Source: Candidatus Rifleibacteriota bacterium (GTDB lineage Bacteria; Riflebacteria; Ozemobacteria; Ozemobacterales; Ozemobacteraceae). From it: a stretch of 30,437 nucleotides of DNA. The position numbers and the translations under genes were made by a program. The notes beneath the pieces were generated by a model. That model saw only the letters and a program-made list of their open reading frames with translations, was not told the DNA's origin and made no database searches. Positions 1 to 6,956 of this stretch are shown piece by piece. The DNA lies in contig JAKQQP010000284.1 in the NCBI GenBank assembly GCA_029564115.1, positions 1 through 30,437 on the forward strand, in the 5' to 3' direction. How positions within the stretch are numbered: the stretch's first letter is position 1; each line of letters opens with the position of its first letter.

Positions 1-159
1 GCGCAGGGAACAGGTCTTGGCCTGGTGATCTGCCAGGCCATAATTGAAGGACATCACGGCACGATTGAGGCACAGCGAATCGATGAACGAACTGAGCTGA
101 TCATCAAACTGCCAACAGCAGAAATGCTCAAGAAGGCACAGGAGGAAAAAACACAATGA
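1..159 (+). CDS. Sensor histidine kinase, C-terminal end only (partial)
   Basis: The reading frame is open from the first base and ends in TGA at 157-159, giving 52 residues. It contains GTGLGL (residues 3-8), the G2 box of the GHKL/HATPase_c ATP-binding fold, followed by the usual ending of that domain (a helix, then GTI and a beta strand before the C-terminus). This marks the end of a histidine kinase whose sensor, dimerisation and N-box regions lie upstream of the window. Its stop overlaps the ATG of the next gene (ATGA), so kinase and NtrC-type regulator are translationally coupled and almost certainly cognate partners. The signal sensed cannot be read from this fragment. Confidence 0.88.
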   Translation, partial: AQGTGLGLVICQAIIEGHHGTIEAQRIDERTELIIKLPTAEMLKKAQEEKTQ

Positions 160-1493
160 AAGGGCGCATCGCACTTATCGACGATGAAGTCAAGCTGCTG
201 CAGGCCTTGAAGAAAGCGCTCGAACTCGAGGGCTACGAAGTTTGCGAATTTTCAGAACCTCAGAGAGGTTACGATTATATTGCTTCTCATGACATGGATC
301 TAGTCATTTCAGACATCCGCATGAGCGGCATGACAGGCATCGAACTTCTGGGGAAAATACGAAAAATCAAACCAGAGCTGGCGTGCATTCTGATGACCGC
401 TTATTCTTCGGTCGAAACTGCGGTGACGGCAATCAAGCTGGGAGCGCGTGATTACCTGCTCAAGCCATTTGAACTCGCCGACTTCAAACAGGCCGTCAAG
501 CAGGCTATCTTGAGCAAATACAACATTATCAAAAGCTCTACGCCGACGCGAAAAATAATAGGCAATTCAGAGCCAATGCAAAAAATTCATAAGCTCATCG
601 CCAATATTTCAGATACTGACAGCACTGTTTTAATCAGCGGCGAGAGCGGAACCGGCAAGGAAATGGTCGCCCGCGCCATTCATGAACATTCACTTCGCAA
701 CGACAAACCTTTTGTGGCGGTTAACTGCAGTACTATTCCTGAGCAACTTTTTGAAAGCGAAATGTTCGGACATAAAAAAGGCAGTTTCACGAATGCCTAC
801 TCAGACAAACATGGCCTGTTCAAAGAAGCCGAGGGTGGCACGCTTTTTCTCGATGAAATCGGTGATCTGCCGGTCTCGAACCAGGCCAAGCTGTTGCGTG
901 TGCTTCAGGATGGCGGCTATAAACCGGTTGGTTCAAACAACCAGCTACAGGCGAACGTGCGCATAATCGCCGCCAGCAACAAAGTTCTCGGCAAAGAGGT
1001 TCTGAGCGGCAATTTTCGTGAAGACCTGCTCTACCGCATCAACGTCGTCGAAATAGAGCTGCCACCTCTGCGCCAGAGGCGCAGCGATATCAAAGAGCTG
1101 ACAGATTTTTTTATCAATCTGTATAATACCAGGCATTCACGCAATATCAGCGGTTATGACCCGACTTTCATACAGGCCATGTCAGAGTATGACTGGCCCG
1201 GCAACGTCAGGCAACTCGAAAACTGCGTCGAGAGGGCTGTGATAATGAAACGGAACGGGCTATTGACAGCTACCGACCTGAATCTGCCGGGCGACAGAAA
1301 CGAATTTCCGGGCAATGACGTAGAACAGGGCCTGCCTCTCGACCAGACCATGGAAAAAATCGAAGAAAACCTGATATTACAGGCTCTCGAAGCAGCCGGC
1401 TGGAACTATTCAAAAGCTGCCGCAACCCTGGGAGTGACCAGGCAAAACCTTCATTACAAACTCAAAAAATACGGCATCAAAAAAGATGGCTGA
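156..1493 (+). CDS. NtrC-family sigma-54-dependent response regulator
   Basis: 445 residues in the classical three-domain order. The receiver domain (about 1-120) has the acidic pair D9/D10, phospho-acceptor D53, T81 and K103. The AAA+ sigma-54 activation domain (about 133-370) has Walker A GESGTGKE (162-169), Walker B GGTLFLDEIGDL (227-238) and arginine-rich sensor segments. The C-terminal Fis-type helix-turn-helix (about 398-445) ends in NYSKAAATLGVTRQNLHYKL. The sigma-54-contacting loop, normally GAFTGA, reads GSFTNA (209-214). The key Phe and Thr are kept, so it probably still works with RpoN. It starts inside the end of the kinase gene (4-bp overlap) and overlaps the start of the next gene by 8 bp. 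Expected role: phosphorylation-dependent activation of RpoN promoters; the targets are unknown. Confidence 0.95.
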   Translation: MKGRIALIDDEVKLLQALKKALELEGYEVCEFSEPQRGYDYIASHDMDLVISDIRMSGMTGIELLGKIRKIKPELACILMTAYSSVETAVTAIKLGARDYLLKPFELADFKQAVKQAILSKYNIIKSSTPTRKIIGNSEPMQKIHKLIANISDTDSTVLISGESGTGKEMVARAIHEHSLRNDKPFVAVNCSTIPEQLFESEMFGHKKGSFTNAYSDKHGLFKEAEGGTLFLDEIGDLPVSNQAKLLRVLQDGGYKPVGSNNQLQANVRIIAASNKVLGKEVLSGNFREDLLYRINVVEIELPPLRQRRSDIKELTDFFINLYNTRHSRNISGYDPTFIQAMSEYDWPGNVRQLENCVERAVIMKRNGLLTATDLNLPGDRNEFPGNDVEQGLPLDQTMEKIEENLILQALEAAGWNYSKAAATLGVTRQNLHYKLKKYGIKKDG

Positions 1494-2766
1494 GGTTTTG
1501 TCTAAAATCTGCCGGGCAATCTGGCCAGAATTTTCCAGCATTCTGGCCAGACTCGCTTTCATGGTCATTTTGTCATTTTTTGCGATGACAACAACCTTTG
1601 CAGCTGAAGGTTCGGAAGATTCAGAAGGCTACGAAGTTTCCAGGCATGGTAACAAGCTCATTATAAAGTTCAGACAGCAACTGGCCTTTGACGAAGTTCA
1701 TCTGCCCGCAATTTCAGAGGAATTGTGGGGTCGGGGCAACTTATGCAGGGCAGCGCTTCTTGAAGCGTCAAACCAGCAATATATTTCTGCCGCTCAGAAA
1801 GATAAAAATCCGATTATATTCAGACCCGATGCTATTGCCAGTTCGTCGCTGCTGATAACGCCTTTGATTGTGGTTAAACATGACGGCGAAACCGGGAACG
1901 CAACAAGTTCGCCCCGAATCAAGGTTATCGCAGTGCCGGCTGCATACCGTCATCTGGAACACAGGCTGGCAAAGCTGGCCAGCAAGGTTTCCGATTTTCA
2001 GCAGAAAAACAGATGTTTTTCGTGTCACACCGCCCTGCCTCTGGCAATGACCTTTCAGGCTGCAGCTAACCGTGGTCTTCACATCGACCAGGATGCGATT
2101 CTTCAGGTTGGCCGCGAAATCGCCGGCCTACAGCAAAGTGACGGGTCTTATTTTTTCAGCCAGGAACCGGCCTATGGCACAATAATGACAACTTTATGCG
2201 CTGGGGCAACCATGGCTCTTATCAGCGATTTTTCGGCAGAATTCACCATGAATCTCATAAAAATCATGCCGCTGCTGAAAGATTGGCAAAATCGTGATGG
2301 CATAACGGATTCAGATTTTTTTTTCAGGCCTTTCTTCGTCGGGCAACCAACTGCCGCAGCACTTGAAGCCATAATAATCAACAATCTTCATTGCGCCGCC
2401 GTGCAAAACCACGAACAGCAGCAAAACATGGATCTTCACAGGCGATTGCAGCAATTGCAAAAATGGGCTGAATCCCAGAAAAAAGAGGCTGTTCACCGGC
2501 GCATAGTCATTATGGCCGCCACCCCTCTTCTTTTTCAATTCAAACATTCCGAGCGGGATTTTATCGTCAGCGAGCTGACCGACATAATCAAAAATGAACC
2601 CGAGGGAAGACGCCGTGACGTGAGAGCTCTGATATTTTCTTTACTCGAGCGTCTTGCACCAGAGCTCGACTTGCAACTGCCAGATCTGCCTCAGCCACAG
2701 AATATCGCCGATGAAATATGGGATTGTCATGAAAAAATAAAGCAACTGCCCTTTCCTGTCAGGTAA
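1486..2766 (+). CDS. Secreted protein with one c-type haem motif (CxxCH) and a possible helical toroid domain
   Basis: 426 residues, not a family I can name. The N-terminus carries a hydrophobic stretch (about 22-40) ending in TFAAEG, consistent with a signal peptide preceded by a long n-region. A later ATG at 1561 would give a shorter, more typical signal peptide; neither start has a clear ribosome site. C177-F-S-C180-H181 is a canonical haem c attachment motif. After it come helical segments including GLQQSDGSYFF, which resembles the GxxW/F turns of alpha/alpha-toroid (squalene-cyclase-like) repeats. I infer a periplasmic monohaem protein. The gene overlaps the response-regulator gene by 8 bp, so it belongs to the two-component operon and may supply or sense a redox signal. 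The toroid reading is tentative. Confidence 0.7.
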   Translation: MAEVLSKICRAIWPEFSSILARLAFMVILSFFAMTTTFAAEGSEDSEGYEVSRHGNKLIIKFRQQLAFDEVHLPAISEELWGRGNLCRAALLEASNQQYISAAQKDKNPIIFRPDAIASSSLLITPLIVVKHDGETGNATSSPRIKVIAVPAAYRHLEHRLAKLASKVSDFQQKNRCFSCHTALPLAMTFQAAANRGLHIDQDAILQVGREIAGLQQSDGSYFFSQEPAYGTIMTTLCAGATMALISDFSAEFTMNLIKIMPLLKDWQNRDGITDSDFFFRPFFVGQPTAAALEAIIINNLHCAAVQNHEQQQNMDLHRRLQQLQKWAESQKKEAVHRRIVIMAATPLLFQFKHSERDFIVSELTDIIKNEPEGRRRDVRALIFSLLERLAPELDLQLPDLPQPQNIADEIWDCHEKIKQLPFPVR

Positions 2767-2791
2767 AAAAACCGTGTTTATCACCAAAAAC

Positions 2792-2807
2792 CGGCAGCCA
2801 GCTGCCG
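2792..2807 (+). promoter_or_regulatory. Inverted repeat just before the deacetylase start
   Basis: CGGCAG-CCAG-CTGCCG is a perfect 6-bp stem with a 4-nt loop, 11 bases before the ATG at 2819. No Shine-Dalgarno sequence lies between hairpin and start. There is no T-run, so it is not an intrinsic terminator. It could be an operator or an RNA hairpin limiting translation of the downstream gene. Confidence 0.4.
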
Positions 2808-2818
2808 ATATATAAACC

Positions 2819-4159
2819 ATGACCAGAAATTCGCTTTACAGACTGATGATTGTCTTCATTCTGCTTTTATTCAGCGGATCTGCTCTGTCTGCCCAAAACA
2901 GCTTCGACCAGGTTAACCCTCCCGACGTCATGAAAGACTTTGAGATGTTGCGACAGCGCATAGAAAAGAACCCCAATGACATCGCGGCCCTCAACTCGAT
3001 TGGCATTATTTACGCCAGATCAGGGAAACTGGACGATGCGGTCAGAATATGGAGACATGCTCTGGCGTTAGACCCCCGTTACGTACATCTTTACAACAAC
3101 CTTGGCTCGGCTTTGAAGCAGATGAACCGCCGCGAAGAAGCCAGGCTGATATTCAAAACCGGCCTGAGCCATTCAGCGTCTTTCTGGATCAGCTACAATC
3201 TGGGTCTTCTCGAGAAAGAAGACGGGAACCCGGCTGTGGCAGCAGCTTGTTTTCGCGACTGTCTCGCGGGCAATCCCGGCTTTCAGCCAGCGGTAAACCA
3301 GCTTGCCGAACTGGGCTATATAGTCAGACTCCCGGAGAAAGGTCGCAGCACCCGCCCGGTGAGTATCGGCAGCTACAAGCCACCGGTTGAAAGCGGCAAC
3401 ATCGACTTTTACCCCCTTTACCATCGCGGCATACCCGGAAAAGGTAAAAATGAGGCATATGTGAGCTCACAGCCCTCAGATACTGCGCCAAAACAGGTAA
3501 GACAGCAGACCAGCAAACCATTTACACCACTGACGTTGAATGACTGCATAACCATGATAAAAACCTTTCAGGCAGAACCACATGACCGCTATCTGGCCCT
3601 GACTTTCGACGATGGCCCACACCACAGTCACACTCGAGACATCCTAGACACATTGCGGCGTGAAGGCGCTAGAGCAACTTTCTTTGTTGTCGGCAGCCGT
3701 GCCGAAACTTACCCTGACATTCTAAGTCGCATGGCCGCTGAAGGGCACGAAATAGGCAATCACACCTGGGAACACAGAAGTCTGGCTAGAAGTCAGACTG
3801 CCGAATCACTGACAAGCCTGCGCCGCACCAACGATCTGATTGCCGGCATTACAGGGCGCGACTGCAACATCGTCAGACCGCCATTCGGGCATACCAGCAC
3901 CAGAGTAAAAGAAATGCTGCACGGCCAGGGCTGGCACGAGGTAATGTGGGATTCAGACAGCCGCGACTGGCAGAACAAAAACCCAGACGTTATTCTGTAT
4001 CGGGTAATGAAGTCAGCCGGACCGGGCAGCATAGTGCTTTTTCACGACATTCACCCGGGCGCAGGTCAGATGTTGCCGACCCTGATCAAGGCTTTCAAAA
4101 GTCAGGGTTACCGTTTCGTGACGATCTCTGAGCTGATAAAACTTACCAGCGCCAGCTGA
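2819..4159 (+). CDS. Secreted TPR-polysaccharide deacetylase (NodB/CE4 family)
   Basis: 446 residues. A signal peptide (about 1-25, ending SALSAQ) is followed by TPR repeats (about 40-165; e.g. ALNSIGIIYARSGKLDDAV), a low-complexity linker (about 170-250) and a CE4/NodB deacetylase domain (about 257-440). The CE4 motifs are complete: TFDDGP (262-267, catalytic base D264 and metal ligand D265), NHTWEH (314-319, metal ligands H315 and H319), RPPFG (353-357), SRDW (381-384) and LFHDIH (407-412). It should therefore be an active metal-dependent N- or O-deacetylase acting on peptidoglycan, chitin-like or exopolysaccharide substrates outside the cytoplasm. The TPR part may dock it to an envelope complex. 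It lies 52 bp after the haem-protein gene on the same strand and may share its transcript. Confidence 0.92.
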   Translation: MTRNSLYRLMIVFILLLFSGSALSAQNSFDQVNPPDVMKDFEMLRQRIEKNPNDIAALNSIGIIYARSGKLDDAVRIWRHALALDPRYVHLYNNLGSALKQMNRREEARLIFKTGLSHSASFWISYNLGLLEKEDGNPAVAAACFRDCLAGNPGFQPAVNQLAELGYIVRLPEKGRSTRPVSIGSYKPPVESGNIDFYPLYHRGIPGKGKNEAYVSSQPSDTAPKQVRQQTSKPFTPLTLNDCITMIKTFQAEPHDRYLALTFDDGPHHSHTRDILDTLRREGARATFFVVGSRAETYPDILSRMAAEGHEIGNHTWEHRSLARSQTAESLTSLRRTNDLIAGITGRDCNIVRPPFGHTSTRVKEMLHGQGWHEVMWDSDSRDWQNKNPDVILYRVMKSAGPGSIVLFHDIHPGAGQMLPTLIKAFKSQGYRFVTISELIKLTSAS

Positions 4160-4164
4160 CATAC

Positions 4165-4194
4165 TTGTATTTGCAGATAATTCGAAGCTATAAT
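4165..4194 (+). promoter_or_regulatory. Candidate sigma-70 promoter for the 77-aa membrane protein
   Basis: TTGTAT (4165-4170), an 18-bp spacer and TATAAT (4189-4194). Transcription would start near 4201, only a base or two before the ATG at 4203, so the message would be leaderless. Confidence 0.45.
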
Positions 4195-4202
4195 TCAAGA
4201 CG

Positions 4203-4436
4203 ATGTGGATCGTCATACTCAACTTCTGCCTGTTTCTGCTGCTGATTGGTTTCTTTTTTTATGGAATCAAACAGTGGTCAGGCCTGATCGCCGATTACGA
4301 AGATGGCGACGACGAGGAAAAAGCGACAGCAACGCTCGTAGACGGCTTTCACTACCGCCTGCCGCTCTGGATACTGATAACAGGAGCTGGTCTGCTATCT
4401 CTCGCCAGCCAGGTAATCAGCTGGCTCAGCTATTGA
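4203..4436 (+). CDS. Small two-helix membrane protein, unknown function
   Basis: 77 residues. Two hydrophobic helices (about 2-21 and 53-75) flank a short charged loop containing DYEDGDDEEK. No family recognised. Reality is supported by the clean two-helix pattern and by a good promoter just upstream. Against this, there is no Shine-Dalgarno sequence before the ATG. An overlapping reading frame starting two bases later gives an Arg-rich, non-membrane sequence and looks like a shadow. The stop codon (4434-4436) abuts the stop codon of the convergent transporter gene with no base between them. Confidence 0.6.
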   Translation: MWIVILNFCLFLLLIGFFFYGIKQWSGLIADYEDGDDEEKATATLVDGFHYRLPLWILITGAGLLSLASQVISWLSY

Positions 4437-6677
4437 TCAATGCCCGTTCAGGTAGTCTTTACCGTCGGCAGAATGGACAAGAAGTGTAGTCGGCATTTTC
4501 TGCAGCATGGTATCGTAATTTGCCTGCCAGGCTGCCTCATGCCCCGGCTCCGGCAGTTCATAACCCAGAAAAATGCAATCGGCATCGAATGAGCTTTTCT
4601 GCAGAGTGCCGGCAAAACTCGTATCAGATACGACGACTTCGGCTTCTGCATCGACCCTGGCAGTCTCGATAAGGTGCCTGAGTTCCTGCCAGGCTTCTTC
4701 TTTACCGCTTTCATTTTTGACCACGCGTTTCAACACGATCCTGGAGCCGCTCCATTCCCAGTTATGAACCAGAAGATGAGCCATGAGAACCATCAACGGC
4801 CCATTTTTGTGACCACGCCACCAGACATCGATGCGTTTTTTGCGATCAGGGTCGGGCAACCCACGGTTGTAGACCAGAATCTGACTGATATTCAAAAAAG
4901 TCGCTTCGCGCAGAAACTCAACGTAGCTTCTCTGCCCCTTCGTGTCGCCTTTCCAGCCACAGATAAAAATATTGGGGCGCAGTGGCCCATAGGCAGAGCC
5001 ACGCAGAACAATTCTGACACCACTCATAATATCGTCGGCGACCACCACCTGCGAAAGCGCCTGAATGCCCTTTTCTTTGAGGAAACCATCGAGCTGGGCT
5101 ACTGCTGCCGAACGTTCGACCGCCAGCTCTGTAAGCTTGCCTGGAAGCACGTTCGCCAGAACGACAATGCCGCGGCCGGCGTTCAGCCAGACAGCGTAAG
5201 TGACCATCGTTTCACGAGATTTGGGGTTGCCGCTCAGAGCCAGAATCGATGGGCGCCAGTTGCGAGCATCATCAGGCAGTTCCTGCAATGAAAAAAGATT
5301 GTCTTTGATGCGGCTGTAAAGATAGCCGCGCCGTGCATCACCGAATGATATGGCCATTTCGCGCCGGCGAAGATACCATACAAGCATAACCACGACGGCC
5401 AAAGCCATTGAAGCAGCTCTGTAATCGATCAGCATGGCCGAACCAAAGCTGCCGATCACCCCGGCAAGAGCCATAGACCAGTGAAAAAATCTAAAGCGCG
5501 GCCTGAACGAAGGGTTTCCGGAATATGCTTCGATAAAAGCAGCCAGATTGAGCAGACCAAAGGTAAAAAGAAAAAACATACCCATGACTGCAGCCACATG
5601 GTTCAAAAATTCGCCACCCGAACCATCACCGCCAAGCCAAAGCAGAACGAAAGTTGCAATACCACAAAAATACAGACCCATGCGCGGCTCATCGGTTGGC
5701 CCATAGCCTTTGGCAAAAGGCTTCAGAAACGGAATAATCTCGTCGCGGGCAATTGCCTGCAACACCCTGGGCGCACCAACAAAGCGACCCAGCGCACTCG
5801 AGAGCGTCGCGGCATACACTCCGGCCACTACCATGTAACTCGCCCCGAACAAAGCGTTTTCGAGCATGACTTTGAACGGAGTCGCAATCAGCTCTTCACG
5901 GGCAAAACCACCGCCATAGAAAATAATCTGCAGAAAATATACTGTGGTAGCTACCAGTAGAGCGTAAAGAGTTCCCTTCGTCATGTTCTCGCCCGGATTC
6001 TCAAGGTCTCCAGACATGTTTATGCCCGCGATAAAGCCGGTAACACTCGGAAAATAGATGGCAAAAAGGGCCCAGAAACCCGTCGAACCACCTGAGCCCG
6101 GCGCCGGCAACATATTCATGCGCAACTGCGTCGCACTGAAGTTTTGCCAGGCTCCCGCCAGAAAAATAAAAATCGAACAGAAAAGAACCGCCATGATTAC
6201 ATACTGCGTTTTAATAGCCCAATCAGCACCAACCCTTGCAATCAAAAACAAAACCGTCGCAGCACCGAGTCCGATATACAAAAAATATGGCGCCAGCGCC
6301 GGAAAAGCCTTGGTAACTGACTCGGCAAAACCGAGAAGATAAAAAGAAATTGAAACGACTTGAGCCGCAAAGAGTGCCAGGCCGATAGCTCCGCCAAACT
6401 CGGCTCCAAGAACTCGTGAAACCATAAAATAGGCGCCGCCACCCTTGATCGGCATATTTGTAGAAATAGCCCCGACCGATAACGTAGTCAGCAAAGTAAT
6501 GAACTGTGACAGCACAAGGATGAGAACCGCGTTGATTACCCCAGCTTCACCAACAACATAGTTGGCACGCATAAACATGATTACGCCAAAAATAGTCAAA
6601 ATACTTGGCGTAAAAACCCCGGCAAAAGTTCCAAATTTTATATCGCGGCTCTTGCCGGCATAATTGGCGTTCAACAT
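4437..6677 (-). CDS. SLC12-like cation-chloride cotransporter / APC-superfamily permease
   Basis: 746 residues. The N-terminal part (about 15-430) has about 12 hydrophobic segments and begins with GTFAGVFTPSILTIFGVIMF, the first-helix signature of the SLC12 cation-chloride cotransporter family (APC superfamily, LeuT-like fold). A second family-typical stretch is GGGAYFMVSRVLGAEFGGAI. The remaining residues (about 450-746) form a soluble C-terminal domain resembling that of eukaryotic NKCC/KCC proteins, including NWRPSILALSGNP. Likely role: symport of Cl- with K+/Na+ or of amino acids across the inner membrane; substrate cannot be fixed. ATG at 6677 is preceded by GGAG about 10 bases upstream. 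It is monocistronic, converging with zero spacing on the small membrane-protein gene. Confidence 0.88.
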   Translation of the reverse strand: MLNANYAGKSRDIKFGTFAGVFTPSILTIFGVIMFMRANYVVGEAGVINAVLILVLSQFITLLTTLSVGAISTNMPIKGGGAYFMVSRVLGAEFGGAIGLALFAAQVVSISFYLLGFAESVTKAFPALAPYFLYIGLGAATVLFLIARVGADWAIKTQYVIMAVLFCSIFIFLAGAWQNFSATQLRMNMLPAPGSGGSTGFWALFAIYFPSVTGFIAGINMSGDLENPGENMTKGTLYALLVATTVYFLQIIFYGGGFAREELIATPFKVMLENALFGASYMVVAGVYAATLSSALGRFVGAPRVLQAIARDEIIPFLKPFAKGYGPTDEPRMGLYFCGIATFVLLWLGGDGSGGEFLNHVAAVMGMFFLFTFGLLNLAAFIEAYSGNPSFRPRFRFFHWSMALAGVIGSFGSAMLIDYRAASMALAVVVMLVWYLRRREMAISFGDARRGYLYSRIKDNLFSLQELPDDARNWRPSILALSGNPKSRETMVTYAVWLNAGRGIVVLANVLPGKLTELAVERSAAVAQLDGFLKEKGIQALSQVVVADDIMSGVRIVLRGSAYGPLRPNIFICGWKGDTKGQRSYVEFLREATFLNISQILVYNRGLPDPDRKKRIDVWWRGHKNGPLMVLMAHLLVHNWEWSGSRIVLKRVVKNESGKEEAWQELRHLIETARVDAEAEVVVSDTSFAGTLQKSSFDADCIFLGYELPEPGHEAAWQANYDTMLQKMPTTLLVHSADGKDYLNGH

Positions 6678-6708
6678 TGCCGATCATCTCCGTTGTTTTT
6701 GCTGCAGC

Positions 6709-6737
6709 AGTCTAACATGTAAAGTCCCCGCCCGCAA
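6709..6737 (-). promoter_or_regulatory. Promoter of the SLC12-like transporter gene
   Basis: Read on the minus strand: TTGCGG (6737-6732), a 17-bp spacer and TAGACT (6714-6709). A TGT just before the -10 makes an extended -10 element. It lies about 35 bp upstream of the ATG. Confidence 0.6.
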
Positions 6738-6771
6738 CGTTGTCACATTTGCGCTCCGACACAGCACTCCC

Positions 6772-6786
6772 CTGGTAAATTACCAG
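6772..6786. promoter_or_regulatory. 15-bp dyad CTGGTAA-N-TTACCAG, candidate operator
   Basis: Perfect 7-bp arms around one central base, in the divergent region between the transporter (-) and the M48 protease (+). A weaker GGTAA-N12-TTACC dyad (6876-6897) spans the likely -35 of the protease gene. Both could bind the same homodimeric regulator. Confidence 0.4.
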
Positions 6787-6819
6787 CCATGCACACAACG
6801 AAACCCGCAACTTCTCTGT

Positions 6820-6876
6820 TCATCCGTGTCTATCCGCGTTAATCCGTGGCTCGACTATAAGTTGCGTTCATCTGTG
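6820..6876. repeat. Degenerate 10-bp tandem repeat (ATCCGTG / ATCCGCG / ATCTGTG)
   Basis: ATCCGTG at 6822, ATCCGCG at 6832 and ATCCGTG at 6842 recur with an exact 10-bp period; ATCTGTG follows at 6870. Flanking 8-bp arms CGCAACTT (6806-6813) and AAGTTGCG (6859-6866) are inverted relative to each other. A decayed copy sits at 9867-9879, sharing the 13-mer CTATCCGCGTTAA. Non-coding spacer repeats of this kind occur in several environmental phyla as far as I recall; function unknown. Confidence 0.6.
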
Positions 6877-6884
6877 GTAAAATA

Positions 6885-6913
6885 TTGGAAAATTACCGGT
6901 TTTGCTTTATGCT
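6885..6913 (+). promoter_or_regulatory. Candidate promoter of the M48 protease gene
   Basis: TTGGAA (6885-6890), a 17-bp spacer and TATGCT (6908-6913), about 44 bp upstream of the ATG. The fit is moderate. Confidence 0.4.
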
Positions 6914-6956
6914 GTACAAGTAACGTATCTTTGCGGCAGTAACAAGGAGAGAGGCA

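Noticed and set aside
4205..4489. A 94-codon frame overlapping the small membrane-protein gene
   Set aside because: It begins two bases later and is Arg-rich with no fold. It runs over the end of the transporter gene; the two-helix frame is more credible.
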